From Flavobacteriales bacterium (GTDB lineage: Bacteria > Bacteroidota > Bacteroidia > NS11-12g > UBA955), in assembly GCA_947487175.1 (NCBI GenBank), contig CANKVM010000017.1:1-38648 (forward strand): a stretch of DNA of 38,648 nucleotides, read 5' to 3'. The notes under the pieces are model-generated. The model was not told where the DNA came from. It saw nothing but the letters and a program-made list of their open reading frames with translations, and did no database searches. Made by a program: the position numbers and the translations under genes. This document shows, piece after piece, positions 31,183 through 38,648 of this stretch. How positions within the stretch are numbered: the stretch's first letter is position 1; each line of letters starts with the position of its first letter.

Positions 31183-32991
31183 ATGAAAACCGGACAAATA
31201 TCAGTACAATCAGAAAACATTTTTCCTATTATTAAAAAGTTTCTTTATACCGATCAAGAAATATTTTTAAGAGAATTGGTAAGTAATGCAGTTGATGCTA
31301 CCAAAAAACTTTCTACGCTTTCTAGGGTTGGTGAATTTGAAGACAATATCGACAATTGTAAAGTTGAGGTTAAAATTGACGAAAAGAAAAAAACCATTAC
31401 CATTTCCGATAGCGGTATAGGAATGACCGAAGAAGAAGTTGAAAAGTATATTACTCAGTTGGCTTTTTCTGGTGCAACAGAATTCGTTGAAAAATGGAAA
31501 GACAAAGAACCAGATCAAATGATTGGTCATTTTGGTTTGGGATTTTATTCAGCATTCATGGTTGCAAAAAATGTAACCATTCAGACCAAATCATTTCAAA
31601 AAGGTTCAGAAGCAGTTGAATGGAATTGCGATGGTTCCACTACTTATACTTTAGATAAAGGAAAACGTAAAAAACGCGGTACCGATATCATTTTACATTT
31701 AACAGACGAAGATGCAGAAGCATATTTATCTCAATGGAAAGTAAAAGAATTATTGCGTAAATATTGCCGCTTTCTTCCAATTCCCGTTGAATTTGAGGGA
31801 GAAGTAATTAATAATACAAATCCTATTTGGACAAAAAAACCAGGTGAATTAACTGACGAAGATTATAAAAAGTTCTACCAAGAACTTTATCCTATGCAGG
31901 AAGCGCCATTGTTTCAAATACACATCAATACAGATTATCCTTTTAATTTAACAGGTGTATTGTATTTTCCAAAAATCAATCAAGCTTTAGATAATAGAAA
32001 AGACAGGGTTCAACTTTATTGCAACCAAGTATTTGTTACTGAAGACGTAAAAGATGTGTTGCCTGAATATTTGGTGTTGTTACAAGGTGTAATTGACTCT
32101 CCAGATATCCCTTTAAACGTAAGTAGAAGCGCGTTGCAAAGTGATCTTAACGTAAAGAAAATCACTTCGCATATTTCTAAAAAAGTAAGTGACAAACTTC
32201 AAGAAATTTTCAATTTAGACAGAGCCGATTATGAAAGTAAATGGGAATATTTAGACCTCATTACTAAATATGGTATGCTTTCAGATGAAAAATTCGCTGA
32301 AAGAATGAAAGATTTCTGTTTGGTTAAAACAACCGAAGGGAAATTACATACAATTCAAGAATGGATTGACCATTGTAAACTAAATCAAACCGATAAGAAT
32401 GGCGAAACCGTTGTTTTGTATGCAACTGATTTAAGTGCTCAACATATGAGTGTGAAAAATGCAAAAGATATGGGCTACGAAGTAGTTGTTCTTGATGGAC
32501 AATTGGATGTTCACTTTGCAGGTTTTGCTGAAGGTAAATTTGAAAAAACCAAATTTAGATGTGTTGATGGAGGTCCAATGGATCAGCTTATTGAAAAAGA
32601 TGTTACCATCGAATCTGTATTAACCAAAGAACAACAAGAAGAGATTGAAAAACAAGTAAAATCAATCATCAACGAAGTTGCATTTGACGTTAAAATGGAA
32701 TCAATGCCACCGCAACAAGAGTTCATTTCAATTCATAGAAGTGAATGGGAACGCAGAATGGATGAATATGCCAAAATGGGACAATCAATGCCATTTGGTG
32801 ACCTAGGATTAAAAAAACAAACCATGGTAATCAATTCTAATAACCCAATTGCTAGCAAGATATTGCAAAAGAGTGAATTGGAGCAAAAAGAATCAATTCA
32901 ATATTGCATTGATTTGGCTTTACTAGAAAAGCAACAATTAAAAGGGGAAGCACTTGAGCGTTTTATTCTTAAAGCAAAACAATTATTATAA
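31183..32991 (+). CDS. htpG: Molecular chaperone HtpG (Hsp90)
   Basis: HtpG is the bacterial Hsp90, an ATP-driven dimeric chaperone in the cytoplasm. The 602 residues include the N-terminal GHKL ATPase, with FLRELVSNAVDATKKL (ATP-binding Asn), ISDSGIGMTEEEV and GHFGLGFYSAFMVA. The middle domain follows, with LYCNQVFVTEDVKDVLPEYLVLLQGVIDSPDIPLNVSRSALQ, which carries the conserved Arg that contacts the ATP phosphate. The C-terminal dimerisation domain ends without the eukaryotic MEEVD. A bidirectional terminator follows, and the gene is monocistronic. It is divergent from recX. Confidence 0.97.
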   Translation: MKTGQISVQSENIFPIIKKFLYTDQEIFLRELVSNAVDATKKLSTLSRVGEFEDNIDNCKVEVKIDEKKKTITISDSGIGMTEEEVEKYITQLAFSGATEFVEKWKDKEPDQMIGHFGLGFYSAFMVAKNVTIQTKSFQKGSEAVEWNCDGSTTYTLDKGKRKKRGTDIILHLTDEDAEAYLSQWKVKELLRKYCRFLPIPVEFEGEVINNTNPIWTKKPGELTDEDYKKFYQELYPMQEAPLFQIHINTDYPFNLTGVLYFPKINQALDNRKDRVQLYCNQVFVTEDVKDVLPEYLVLLQGVIDSPDIPLNVSRSALQSDLNVKKITSHISKKVSDKLQEIFNLDRADYESKWEYLDLITKYGMLSDEKFAERMKDFCLVKTTEGKLHTIQEWIDHCKLNQTDKNGETVVLYATDLSAQHMSVKNAKDMGYEVVVLDGQLDVHFAGFAEGKFEKTKFRCVDGGPMDQLIEKDVTIESVLTKEQQEEIEKQVKSIINEVAFDVKMESMPPQQEFISIHRSEWERRMDEYAKMGQSMPFGDLGLKKQTMVINSNNPIASKILQKSELEQKESIQYCIDLALLEKQQLKGEALERFILKAKQLL

Positions 32992-33008
32992 ACTCGTTTA
33001 GTTACACA

Positions 33009-33040
33009 AAAAAAGGGTTGGTATACACCAACCCTTTTTT
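33009..33040. terminator. Bidirectional intrinsic terminator
   Basis: A 14-bp perfect stem (AAAAAAGGGTTGGT / ACCAACCCTTTTTT) with a 4-nt loop lies between the convergent htpG and metallophosphoesterase genes. Confidence 0.9.
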
Positions 33041-33053
33041 GTTTCTATGTATT

Positions 33054-34301
33054 TTAAACCAACGTAAAAACAGAAATTTCAGGATAAATTCCCATTCTTC
33101 CTGGGTAACCTAAATATCCAAATCCCCTATTTACATATAAATGCTGGTTGTTTTCTGTATACAAATCCATCCATTCGTTGTAAATATACTTAGCAGGACT
33201 CCATCTATAAAATGCAGTATCCACCCCAAATTGTAAACCATGTGTATGACCAGCAAAACTCGCTTTAATATCGGGTTTGAAATTCAAAACCTGTTGACGC
33301 CAATGTGTTGGATCATGGCTCAATAATAATTTCACCGGAATATCTTCAGAACCTTTATATGCTTTTTCTAAACTACCATATTTCGGGAACTTACCCAAAT
33401 TACTCCAATTTTGAATACCTAAAATGGCAATTTTATCACCGTCTTTTTCTATGACGCGGTGTTCATCCATCAATAAATCCCAACCCATAGATTTATGATG
33501 TTGCAAGATATCTAAGAAATTCTGTTGCTTGGCTTCAGGTGTTTCCCATTGAACATAATCACCATAATCGTGATTCCCAAGTGTTGAATAAACACCCATT
33601 GGTGCTTTAATTTCTTTGAACACATCTATCCAAGCTTCAGCCTCTTTTGATGTGTCATTCACCAAATCACCAGTAAAGAAAATCAAATCGGCCTTTTCAT
33701 TCATAATTAAACTTACACCTCGCTTTACCGCTTCCTTATCCCAAAAACTACCTGAATGAATATCTGAAATTTGCACAATTTTCAATCCTTTGAATGCTTC
33801 TGGCAAGCCATCAATTTTTAAAGTTCTCCGTCTCACAATATAATTATGAGCTCCTTTGAAAATCCCCCAAACTGCAGAACTGATAAATAAAGAACCAATT
33901 CCTAAAGCCATGTAATTCAAAAATTTCAAACGTGAAATCCCATCGTTGGTTGTGTTCTGAATGATATCCTTTTTCGTAGCATATTGAATAGCCCAACGAA
34001 ATAGTCTTATCAAATCGTCAATCAACAAGAAAATTACCCAAATCAATTTTACAATAAATATGATAAGTACAAATGCCCCAAAGATCTTCATAAATAACGA
34101 TGGTTGTAAGTGAATGAGCCTTACACAAACGAAAACTAAATACATCAATATTGAATATCCCCAATAAATGATTTTAGCCTTTTTTATTTTGGAGGGACTT
34201 GCGTTTCGCATCAGAAATTTAATTCCTTGCCAAACGTATAAGTCTATTCCAATGAAAATTAAGAAGAAAGTTATAGGACCGAATAATTTGCTCTTTAACA
34301 T
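33054..34301 (-). CDS. Membrane-bound metallophosphoesterase
   Basis: This 415-residue protein has three N-terminal membrane helices (about residues 8-100) and a fourth near residue 145. A calcineurin-like phosphoesterase domain follows (about 180-415). Metal-site motifs are clear: ISDIHSGSFW, FFTGDLVND, STLGNHDYGD, LLLSHDP and FAGHTHGLQ. This is the YaeI/YkuE-like class of membrane phosphoesterases; candidate substrates are lipid or sugar-nucleotide phosphates, but none is shown by the sequence. I start at MLKSKLFG (34299-34301), 6 nt behind a -7 box, rather than at the upstream TTG (34325), which would lie beyond that box. Confidence 0.88.
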   Translation of the reverse strand: MLKSKLFGPITFFLIFIGIDLYVWQGIKFLMRNASPSKIKKAKIIYWGYSILMYLVFVCVRLIHLQPSLFMKIFGAFVLIIFIVKLIWVIFLLIDDLIRLFRWAIQYATKKDIIQNTTNDGISRLKFLNYMALGIGSLFISSAVWGIFKGAHNYIVRRRTLKIDGLPEAFKGLKIVQISDIHSGSFWDKEAVKRGVSLIMNEKADLIFFTGDLVNDTSKEAEAWIDVFKEIKAPMGVYSTLGNHDYGDYVQWETPEAKQQNFLDILQHHKSMGWDLLMDEHRVIEKDGDKIAILGIQNWSNLGKFPKYGSLEKAYKGSEDIPVKLLLSHDPTHWRQQVLNFKPDIKASFAGHTHGLQFGVDTAFYRWSPAKYIYNEWMDLYTENNQHLYVNRGFGYLGYPGRMGIYPEISVFTLV

Positions 34302-34307
34302 TGCATG

Positions 34308-34315
34308 CAAAATTA
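34308..34315 (-). promoter_or_regulatory. -7 promoter box for the metallophosphoesterase
   Basis: TAATTTTG on the minus strand, 6 nt before the chosen ATG. Confidence 0.5.
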
Positions 34316-34397
34316 CATGAATCAACTTTGAATAATGATGTTCATCGTCAAAAAATGAAAAATGTTAGTTAAAATCAAATCCTTGAGATTTTTTCAA

Positions 34398-34405
34398 TAT
34401 TTTTG
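34398..34405 (+). promoter_or_regulatory. -7 promoter box for the VPS10-like gene
   Basis: TATTTTTG, 5 nt before the ATG at 34411. No TTG at the usual -33 spacing. Confidence 0.55.
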
Positions 34406-34410
34406 AAGTT

Positions 34411-35496
34411 ATGCAACGAATATTCGGATTTGTATTTGCACTTTTCGCAACGCTTACATTATCAGCTCAAATTGATAAAATTATAGATAACTATCCAATT
34501 AGAAATATTGGACCTGCTGCAATGAGTGGCAGAATTACCGCAATTGCGGTGCCAAGAAATACCGCCACAATCAATTTTAAAAACACAATTTATATTGGTG
34601 CAGCAAGCGGCGGAGTTTGGAAAAGCACTAACGCGGGTATTTCATGGAATCCAATTTTTGATGAACAAGATATTCAAAGTATAGGTTCAATTGCCATTGA
34701 TCCAAACAATGCCAATATCATTTATGTGGGCACTGGAGAAGGAAATCCTAGAAATAGCCACAACAGTGGAAAGGGCATTTATAAAAGTTTAGATGCTGGT
34801 AAAACCTGGAAATGCATAGGATTAGAAGCAACAAAAACAATTCATAGAATTGTAATTAATCCTTTAAACTCAAATCAAATTTATGTGGCTGCAATGGGTA
34901 GTGTTTGGGGCCCAAATGAAGATCGTGGAGTTTTCAAAAGCAATGACGGCGGACAAACTTGGCAAAAGGTTCTTTATACAAATTCAACAACAGGATGCGC
35001 AGAATTGATTCTCGACATAAATAATCCAAATAAAATCATTGCCAATATGTATGATTTTCAAAGAAAACCATATACATATAGAAGTGGTGGCAATGGTGGT
35101 GGACTTTATGTTTCAAATGATGGTGGAAGTAATTGGACAAAATTATCATCTAAAAATGGACTGCCTGAAGGCAATTTAGGTAGAATAGGAATTGCAATGT
35201 CATCGTCTAATCCAGATAGGATATATGCCTTGATTGAATCAAAAAATACAGCCTTTTATCGTAGCAATGATGGAGGTACAAATTGGTTTAAAACTTCACA
35301 AAATCCAAATATTGGAAACAGACCATTTTATTACTCAGAAATATATGTGGATCCTAAAAATGAAAACCGTGTATTTAGTATTTGGAGTCAAATTTCAAAA
35401 AGTGAAGACGGAGGGAAAAACTGGGAAATATTGGCAGACTGGGGACATATCCATCCAGATCACCACGCATTTTTTGTTCACCAATATATGCCTTAA
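34411..35496 (+). CDS. VPS10/sortilin-like BNR-repeat secreted protein, N-terminal part (gene interrupted)
   Basis: A signal peptide (MQRIFGFVFALFATLTLSAQ) precedes IRNIGPAAMSGRITAIAV. This is the usual start of the roughly 1000-residue beta-propeller proteins of Bacteroidota that are often annotated glycosyl hydrolase or sortilin-like. Six Asp-box/BNR units are visible here: STNAGISW, SLDAGKTW, SNDGGQTW, SNDGGSNW, SNDGGTNW and SEDGGKNW. The frame ends after 361 codons just past a 263-bp tandem repeat junction (copy 1 at 35220-35482, copy 2 at 35483-35745). Deleting one copy restores a single frame of about 1034 residues. Enzymatic activity is unproven for this family. Confidence 0.82.
   Translation: MQRIFGFVFALFATLTLSAQIDKIIDNYPIRNIGPAAMSGRITAIAVPRNTATINFKNTIYIGAASGGVWKSTNAGISWNPIFDEQDIQSIGSIAIDPNNANIIYVGTGEGNPRNSHNSGKGIYKSLDAGKTWKCIGLEATKTIHRIVINPLNSNQIYVAAMGSVWGPNEDRGVFKSNDGGQTWQKVLYTNSTTGCAELILDINNPNKIIANMYDFQRKPYTYRSGGNGGGLYVSNDGGSNWTKLSSKNGLPEGNLGRIGIAMSSSNPDRIYALIESKNTAFYRSNDGGTNWFKTSQNPNIGNRPFYYSEIYVDPKNENRVFSIWSQISKSEDGGKNWEILADWGHIHPDHHAFFVHQYMP
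35220..35482 (+). repeat. 263-bp tandem direct repeat, copy 1
   Basis: This copy abuts copy 2 (35483-35745) with no spacer. I count 11 differences in 263 bp and all are synonymous in the gene's frame. The first difference is AGG versus AGA at the repeat boundary itself. Confidence 0.93.
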
Positions 35497-35745
35497 TAGA
35501 ATCAAAAAATACAGCCTTTTATCGTAGCAATGATGGAGGTACAAATTGGTTTAAAACTTCACAAAATCCAAATATTGGAAACAGACCGTTTTATTATTCA
35601 GAAATATATGTAGATCCTAAAAATGAAAATCGTGTTTTCAGTATTTGGAGTCAAATTTCAAAAAGTGAAGACGGAGGGAAAAACTGGGAAATATTGGCAG
35701 ATTGGGGACATATTCATCCAGATCACCACGCATTTTTTGTTCACC
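35483..35745 (+). repeat. 263-bp tandem direct repeat, copy 2
   Basis: Second copy of 35220-35482, shifted by 263 bp (2 mod 3). Its frame is open and continues into the C-terminal part of the gene. Confidence 0.93.
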
Positions 35746-37778
35746 CCGACGATCCTAATTTCATGATTAATGGCAACGATGGAGGCTTAAATATTTCTTA
35801 TGATGGAGGACAAACTTGGCGATTTGCAGAAAACATTCCTGTAGGTCAATTTTATCATGTCAATGTAGACAATCAGATTCCTTACAATGTTTATGGAGGT
35901 TTACAAGATAATGGAAGTTGGATTGGTCCTGGGTTTTTATTCAAAAATGGGGGAATTCAAAATCATGATTGGCAAGAATTACTCTATGGAGATGGATTTG
36001 ATGTTGCCCCAATTGAAAATAACTCCAATGAGGGTTATGCTATGTATCAGAGTGGCAATTTCTTTCATTATAATTTGAAAACTCAAAAAACTTCGTTTAT
36101 AAAACCTGTTCACCCGAATGGCATTAACCTAAGATTCAATTGGAATGCGGCGCTGAGTCTTATCCCTCAAAAACCAAATTCACTTTATTATGGAAGTCAA
36201 TTTTTACATGTAAGTCATAATAAAGGTGCAACTTGGGAAATCATTTCTCCAGATTTAACAACCAACGATACTGCCAAATTGCACCAGGCCCAAAGCGGGG
36301 GATTAACGATTGACGCTACTGGTGCTGAAAATTATTGCACAATTATTAGTATCGCACCAAATCCAGTAAATCCTGAAAAAGAAATTATTGTAGGTACTGA
36401 TGACGGACAAGTTCAACAAACAATTGATGGTGGCAAGAGCTGGTCGAATTTAACTGGAAATATTAAAGGATTACCAAAAAATGCGTGGATCCCAGTTATC
36501 TTTCTTGATACAAAAATCAATATTTGGGTAGTAGCAAATAATTACCGCCAAAACGATTGGAACCCTTATTTATTTAGGTCAAATGATGGTGGCACAACTT
36601 GGCAGTCTATGATTACCCCAGTTGTAAAAGGCCATTGTTTATCAATAGTAGTTGATCCTAAAAACCATCAATTGGTATTTTTGGGCACCGACCAAGGGCT
36701 TTATGTTAGCTTTAATGGAGGAACCTCATGGAAAAAATGGAAGAAATTCCCTTCATGCCCTGTTCAAGATTTAAAAATCCAAACAATAGAAAATGATCTG
36801 GTTATTGGAACATTTGGAAGAGGGATTTGGATTATGGATGATATTTCGGCGTTAAGGAAATTAACAAATGAAATCACTTACAATAAAAACATTCAAATTT
36901 TAGGTACTAGTCATGGATATATCTTTGATTACAACCAACCCAATGGAATGCGTTTTGGAGCCGATGCAGTTTGGAGTGCACCAAATAAACCCTATGGTTG
37001 CAACGTAAATATGTATTTGAACAAGAAAACGGACGATAAAAAAATTGAATTAACAGGAACGGTGTATAACTCAAAAAATCAATTAATAAGAACCCATAAA
37101 TTCAGTTTTGACAGTACGGGATTCTATAGAATTTCATGGAGAATGATTGAGGATGGATTTTATTTCCCTACAAATCAAACTCCCAAAGCGGATGAAACTT
37201 TGCCTTCTGGCAGAACTGTTGAACCTGGTAAATACAAATTGGTTATATCTGATAAGAGCAATAATAAAGACAGTGCGTTTGTGGAAGTGATTTACCCTAA
37301 TTACGAATTTGATACAAAGTTAAATGCGCAGCAAACTACTGCCTTTAATGAATTTAAGCCTATCGTAAAAAGAGCCTATGATGCCTTTGAAGGAATCAAA
37401 CAAATTGAAAAAACTTTGAATTCTTTAAACGATTACAAATGGGAAAATGACAGCATCAAAAAATATATTGAGAAAATGAAAAAACCACTTTCTGATAGTA
37501 TTTCAGTTTTGAAAAATTTATTCATGATGCCCGATGAAATTACCTATTACGAGGAATCAACGGTTAGGCTAAATGACCTATTGAGCAATGCAAATAGCCT
37601 TATAAGTCAGGGATTAAGCGTTGATCAAAATGCATTCAATGCAATTAAAAATGCCAAGAATGAAACAGAAAAAGTTTGTCAAAGAATCAATGCGTTTTCG
37701 AATTCAAATTGGATGCCATTTGCTGAAAAATTGAAAAAAGAGACGATTCAGATTATTCCAAAAGAAAATAGATACTAA
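35694..37778 (+). CDS. VPS10/sortilin-like BNR-repeat secreted protein, C-terminal part (gene interrupted)
   Basis: This continues the propeller protein. The frame is in fact open from copy 2 of the repeat (35483); the TTG at 35694 is only the first start-like codon and has no promoter. Further Asp-box units are SYDGGQTW, HNKGATW, TIDGGKSW, SNDGGTTW and SFNGGTSW, giving about eleven in the joined protein. After residue 380 comes a non-propeller part with FGADAVWSAPNKPYG, a beta-sandwich-like stretch (SGRTVEPGKYKLVISD) and a helical C-terminus (residues about 530-690). No T9SS sorting domain is present. The gene converges on the GH13 gene, 19 bp away. Confidence 0.8.
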   Translation: MADWGHIHPDHHAFFVHPDDPNFMINGNDGGLNISYDGGQTWRFAENIPVGQFYHVNVDNQIPYNVYGGLQDNGSWIGPGFLFKNGGIQNHDWQELLYGDGFDVAPIENNSNEGYAMYQSGNFFHYNLKTQKTSFIKPVHPNGINLRFNWNAALSLIPQKPNSLYYGSQFLHVSHNKGATWEIISPDLTTNDTAKLHQAQSGGLTIDATGAENYCTIISIAPNPVNPEKEIIVGTDDGQVQQTIDGGKSWSNLTGNIKGLPKNAWIPVIFLDTKINIWVVANNYRQNDWNPYLFRSNDGGTTWQSMITPVVKGHCLSIVVDPKNHQLVFLGTDQGLYVSFNGGTSWKKWKKFPSCPVQDLKIQTIENDLVIGTFGRGIWIMDDISALRKLTNEITYNKNIQILGTSHGYIFDYNQPNGMRFGADAVWSAPNKPYGCNVNMYLNKKTDDKKIELTGTVYNSKNQLIRTHKFSFDSTGFYRISWRMIEDGFYFPTNQTPKADETLPSGRTVEPGKYKLVISDKSNNKDSAFVEVIYPNYEFDTKLNAQQTTAFNEFKPIVKRAYDAFEGIKQIEKTLNSLNDYKWENDSIKKYIEKMKKPLSDSISVLKNLFMMPDEITYYEESTVRLNDLLSNANSLISQGLSVDQNAFNAIKNAKNETEKVCQRINAFSNSNWMPFAEKLKKETIQIIPKENRY

Positions 37779-37797
37779 AACAAACGGAGGAAATTAA

Positions 37798-38648
37798 TTA
37801 TTCCTGAGCCAGAATTACAAAATGCTCTTTTTTTACCAAAAGCTTTTTTGATATTAAGTTGCCATTGGTTTGATAGATATTTAATTTTAAAGGATAAAGA
37901 CTATTATTATTTAAATCTACCCCATCCAATTTGCTGTTATTACCAACCAAATTTGTTAAATCAAATTCAGTATCTGTGGATGAGGTATTAAACAGAAATA
38001 TTACTTTCTTACCGAAATAATTTCTTTCTACAATCAATTGATTTTCAGAAAGTGCTGCTACTTTGCAATCTCCATACAACAACGGCATTGATCCAGAACG
38101 AAATTTAAGCAAAAGCGCTACAGTCAATTTGTTGTTTAATTCCTGTAAAGAAATACTGTCGCCATCCTCCTTAAATCTCATCATTCTACGGCTATCCGGA
38201 TCATTGGCTCCGGCCATTCCAATTTCATCTCCATAATAAACTACTGGAATACCTGGAATTGCTACCATAAACGCCATCAAATTTTGCAATCTGTTATATC
38301 CAGTAATTTGCGCTACAATATTTCTATCCCAACCAGCCTGCTTCATATTCTCCCCTTCTTTCAAACTTCCATCAGCCAACGAAATGAACCTAGGTCTATC
38401 TTGATTCCCAGTAATATTTCCCATCGTATGGTGTGAACCATACGTCTTTTTGCTATCGTTTAAAACCTGTGCCAGGTTAACACAACCACCTTTGGTGTCT
38501 TTAAATACAGAAACAGCTGCATCGTACAAGTTAAAATCAAATTGAGCATCCAAAAGTCCAGACCCCAAATATGATCCAATTAATTCCGGACTTCCATACG
38601 TTTCACCAATTTGATACAAACTTCTATTTTGAGGGATAATGACCTTGG
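37798..38648 (-). CDS. GH13 alpha-amylase family protein, C-terminal part (cut by window edge)
   Basis: The frame is open to the right edge of the window; the TTG at 38617-38619 is an internal Leu codon, not a start. The visible part begins near region III (IGETYGSPELIGSYLGSG, catalytic Glu) and continues with LLDAQFDFNLYDAAVSVF. Region IV reads MGNITGNQDRPRF, where Gln stands in the place of the usual His of NHD. YYGDEIGMAGANDPDSRRMMRF and a C-terminal beta domain follow. It probably degrades or rearranges alpha-glucans or maltodextrins like the GH13 lipoprotein at 24001; the two differ in sequence. Regions I and II lie outside the window. Confidence 0.88.
   Translation of the reverse strand, partial: KVIIPQNRSLYQIGETYGSPELIGSYLGSGLLDAQFDFNLYDAAVSVFKDTKGGCVNLAQVLNDSKKTYGSHHTMGNITGNQDRPRFISLADGSLKEGENMKQAGWDRNIVAQITGYNRLQNLMAFMVAIPGIPVVYYGDEIGMAGANDPDSRRMMRFKEDGDSISLQELNNKLTVALLLKFRSGSMPLLYGDCKVAALSENQLIVERNYFGKKVIFLFNTSSTDTEFDLTNLVGNNSKLDGVDLNNNSLYPLKLNIYQTNGNLISKKLLVKKEHFVILAQE

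Noticed and set aside
38617-38619. TTG as start of the last gene
   Set aside because: The frame is open to the window edge with family-like residues, so this is an internal Leu codon of a truncated gene.

Overview
The window looks like an AT-rich chromosomal stretch from a free-living member of the Bacteroidota. Supporting signs are a secreted protein with a C-terminal type IX secretion (T9SS) sorting domain, ribosomal protein THX, lipoproteins, an ACMSD-type decarboxylase, a SLC45-like sugar transporter beside a GH13 amylase, and repeated Bacteroidota-type -7 boxes (TAnnTTTG) just upstream of genes. Apart from accessory surface and sugar genes, the content is mostly housekeeping. I see no tRNA, rRNA, CRISPR array, prophage, transposase or recognisable defence island.

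Layout. 1-3411: metK (cut by the window edge), the ffh-pdxH pair, and fabI-THX on the minus strand. 3412-6495: a 348-bp AT-rich gap, then a 911-residue T9SS cargo protein with repeated Ig-like modules and a PKD domain. 6560-10088: a minus-strand operon of a Wzz-like chain-length protein, an O-antigen ligase/polymerase and an OppC-type permease. 10189-15304: a minus-strand run with a CBS protein, KdsC phosphatase, group III truncated globin, deoxyhypusine-synthase-like enzyme, LOG-family protein, ndk and an alanine/saccharopine dehydrogenase-like enzyme. 15334-22627: a plus-strand run with an SRAP (HMCES/YedK-like) DNA-protection protein, an unknown lipoprotein, prmA, mutL, two rhomboid proteases and a membrane-anchored EEP enzyme. 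22624-23844: a TPR-like lipoprotein and a YbjN-like protein. 24001-27206: a GH13 lipoprotein and a SLC45-like MFS sugar transporter. 27211-31016: an APC permease, ACMSD, a secreted unknown protein and recX. 31183-38648: htpG, a membrane-bound metallophosphoesterase, a long VPS10/BNR-repeat secreted protein, and the 3' part of a second GH13 enzyme.

The most striking observation is structural. Two genes, the MFS transporter and the VPS10-like protein, are each broken by an exact head-to-tail partial duplication (458 and 263 bp, neither a multiple of 3). The copies differ at about 4-5% of positions, and the differences are almost all synonymous (20 of 21 and 11 of 11). Both copies must have evolved as functional coding sequence, so the likeliest explanation is that the sequence stitches together two strain haplotypes (an assembly artefact). 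A true recent duplication is the alternative. Joining the flanks gives intact proteins of about 449 and 1034 residues.

Other points of interest are a recurring polar oligomer (TTTTTGAGGGA), many start codons only 3-10 nt behind a -7 box (near-leaderless transcripts), a MutL whose endonuclease motif has both glutamates replaced by glutamine, and a 19-bp palindrome between the divergent APC permease and ACMSD genes. I did not find a convincing new multi-gene system.
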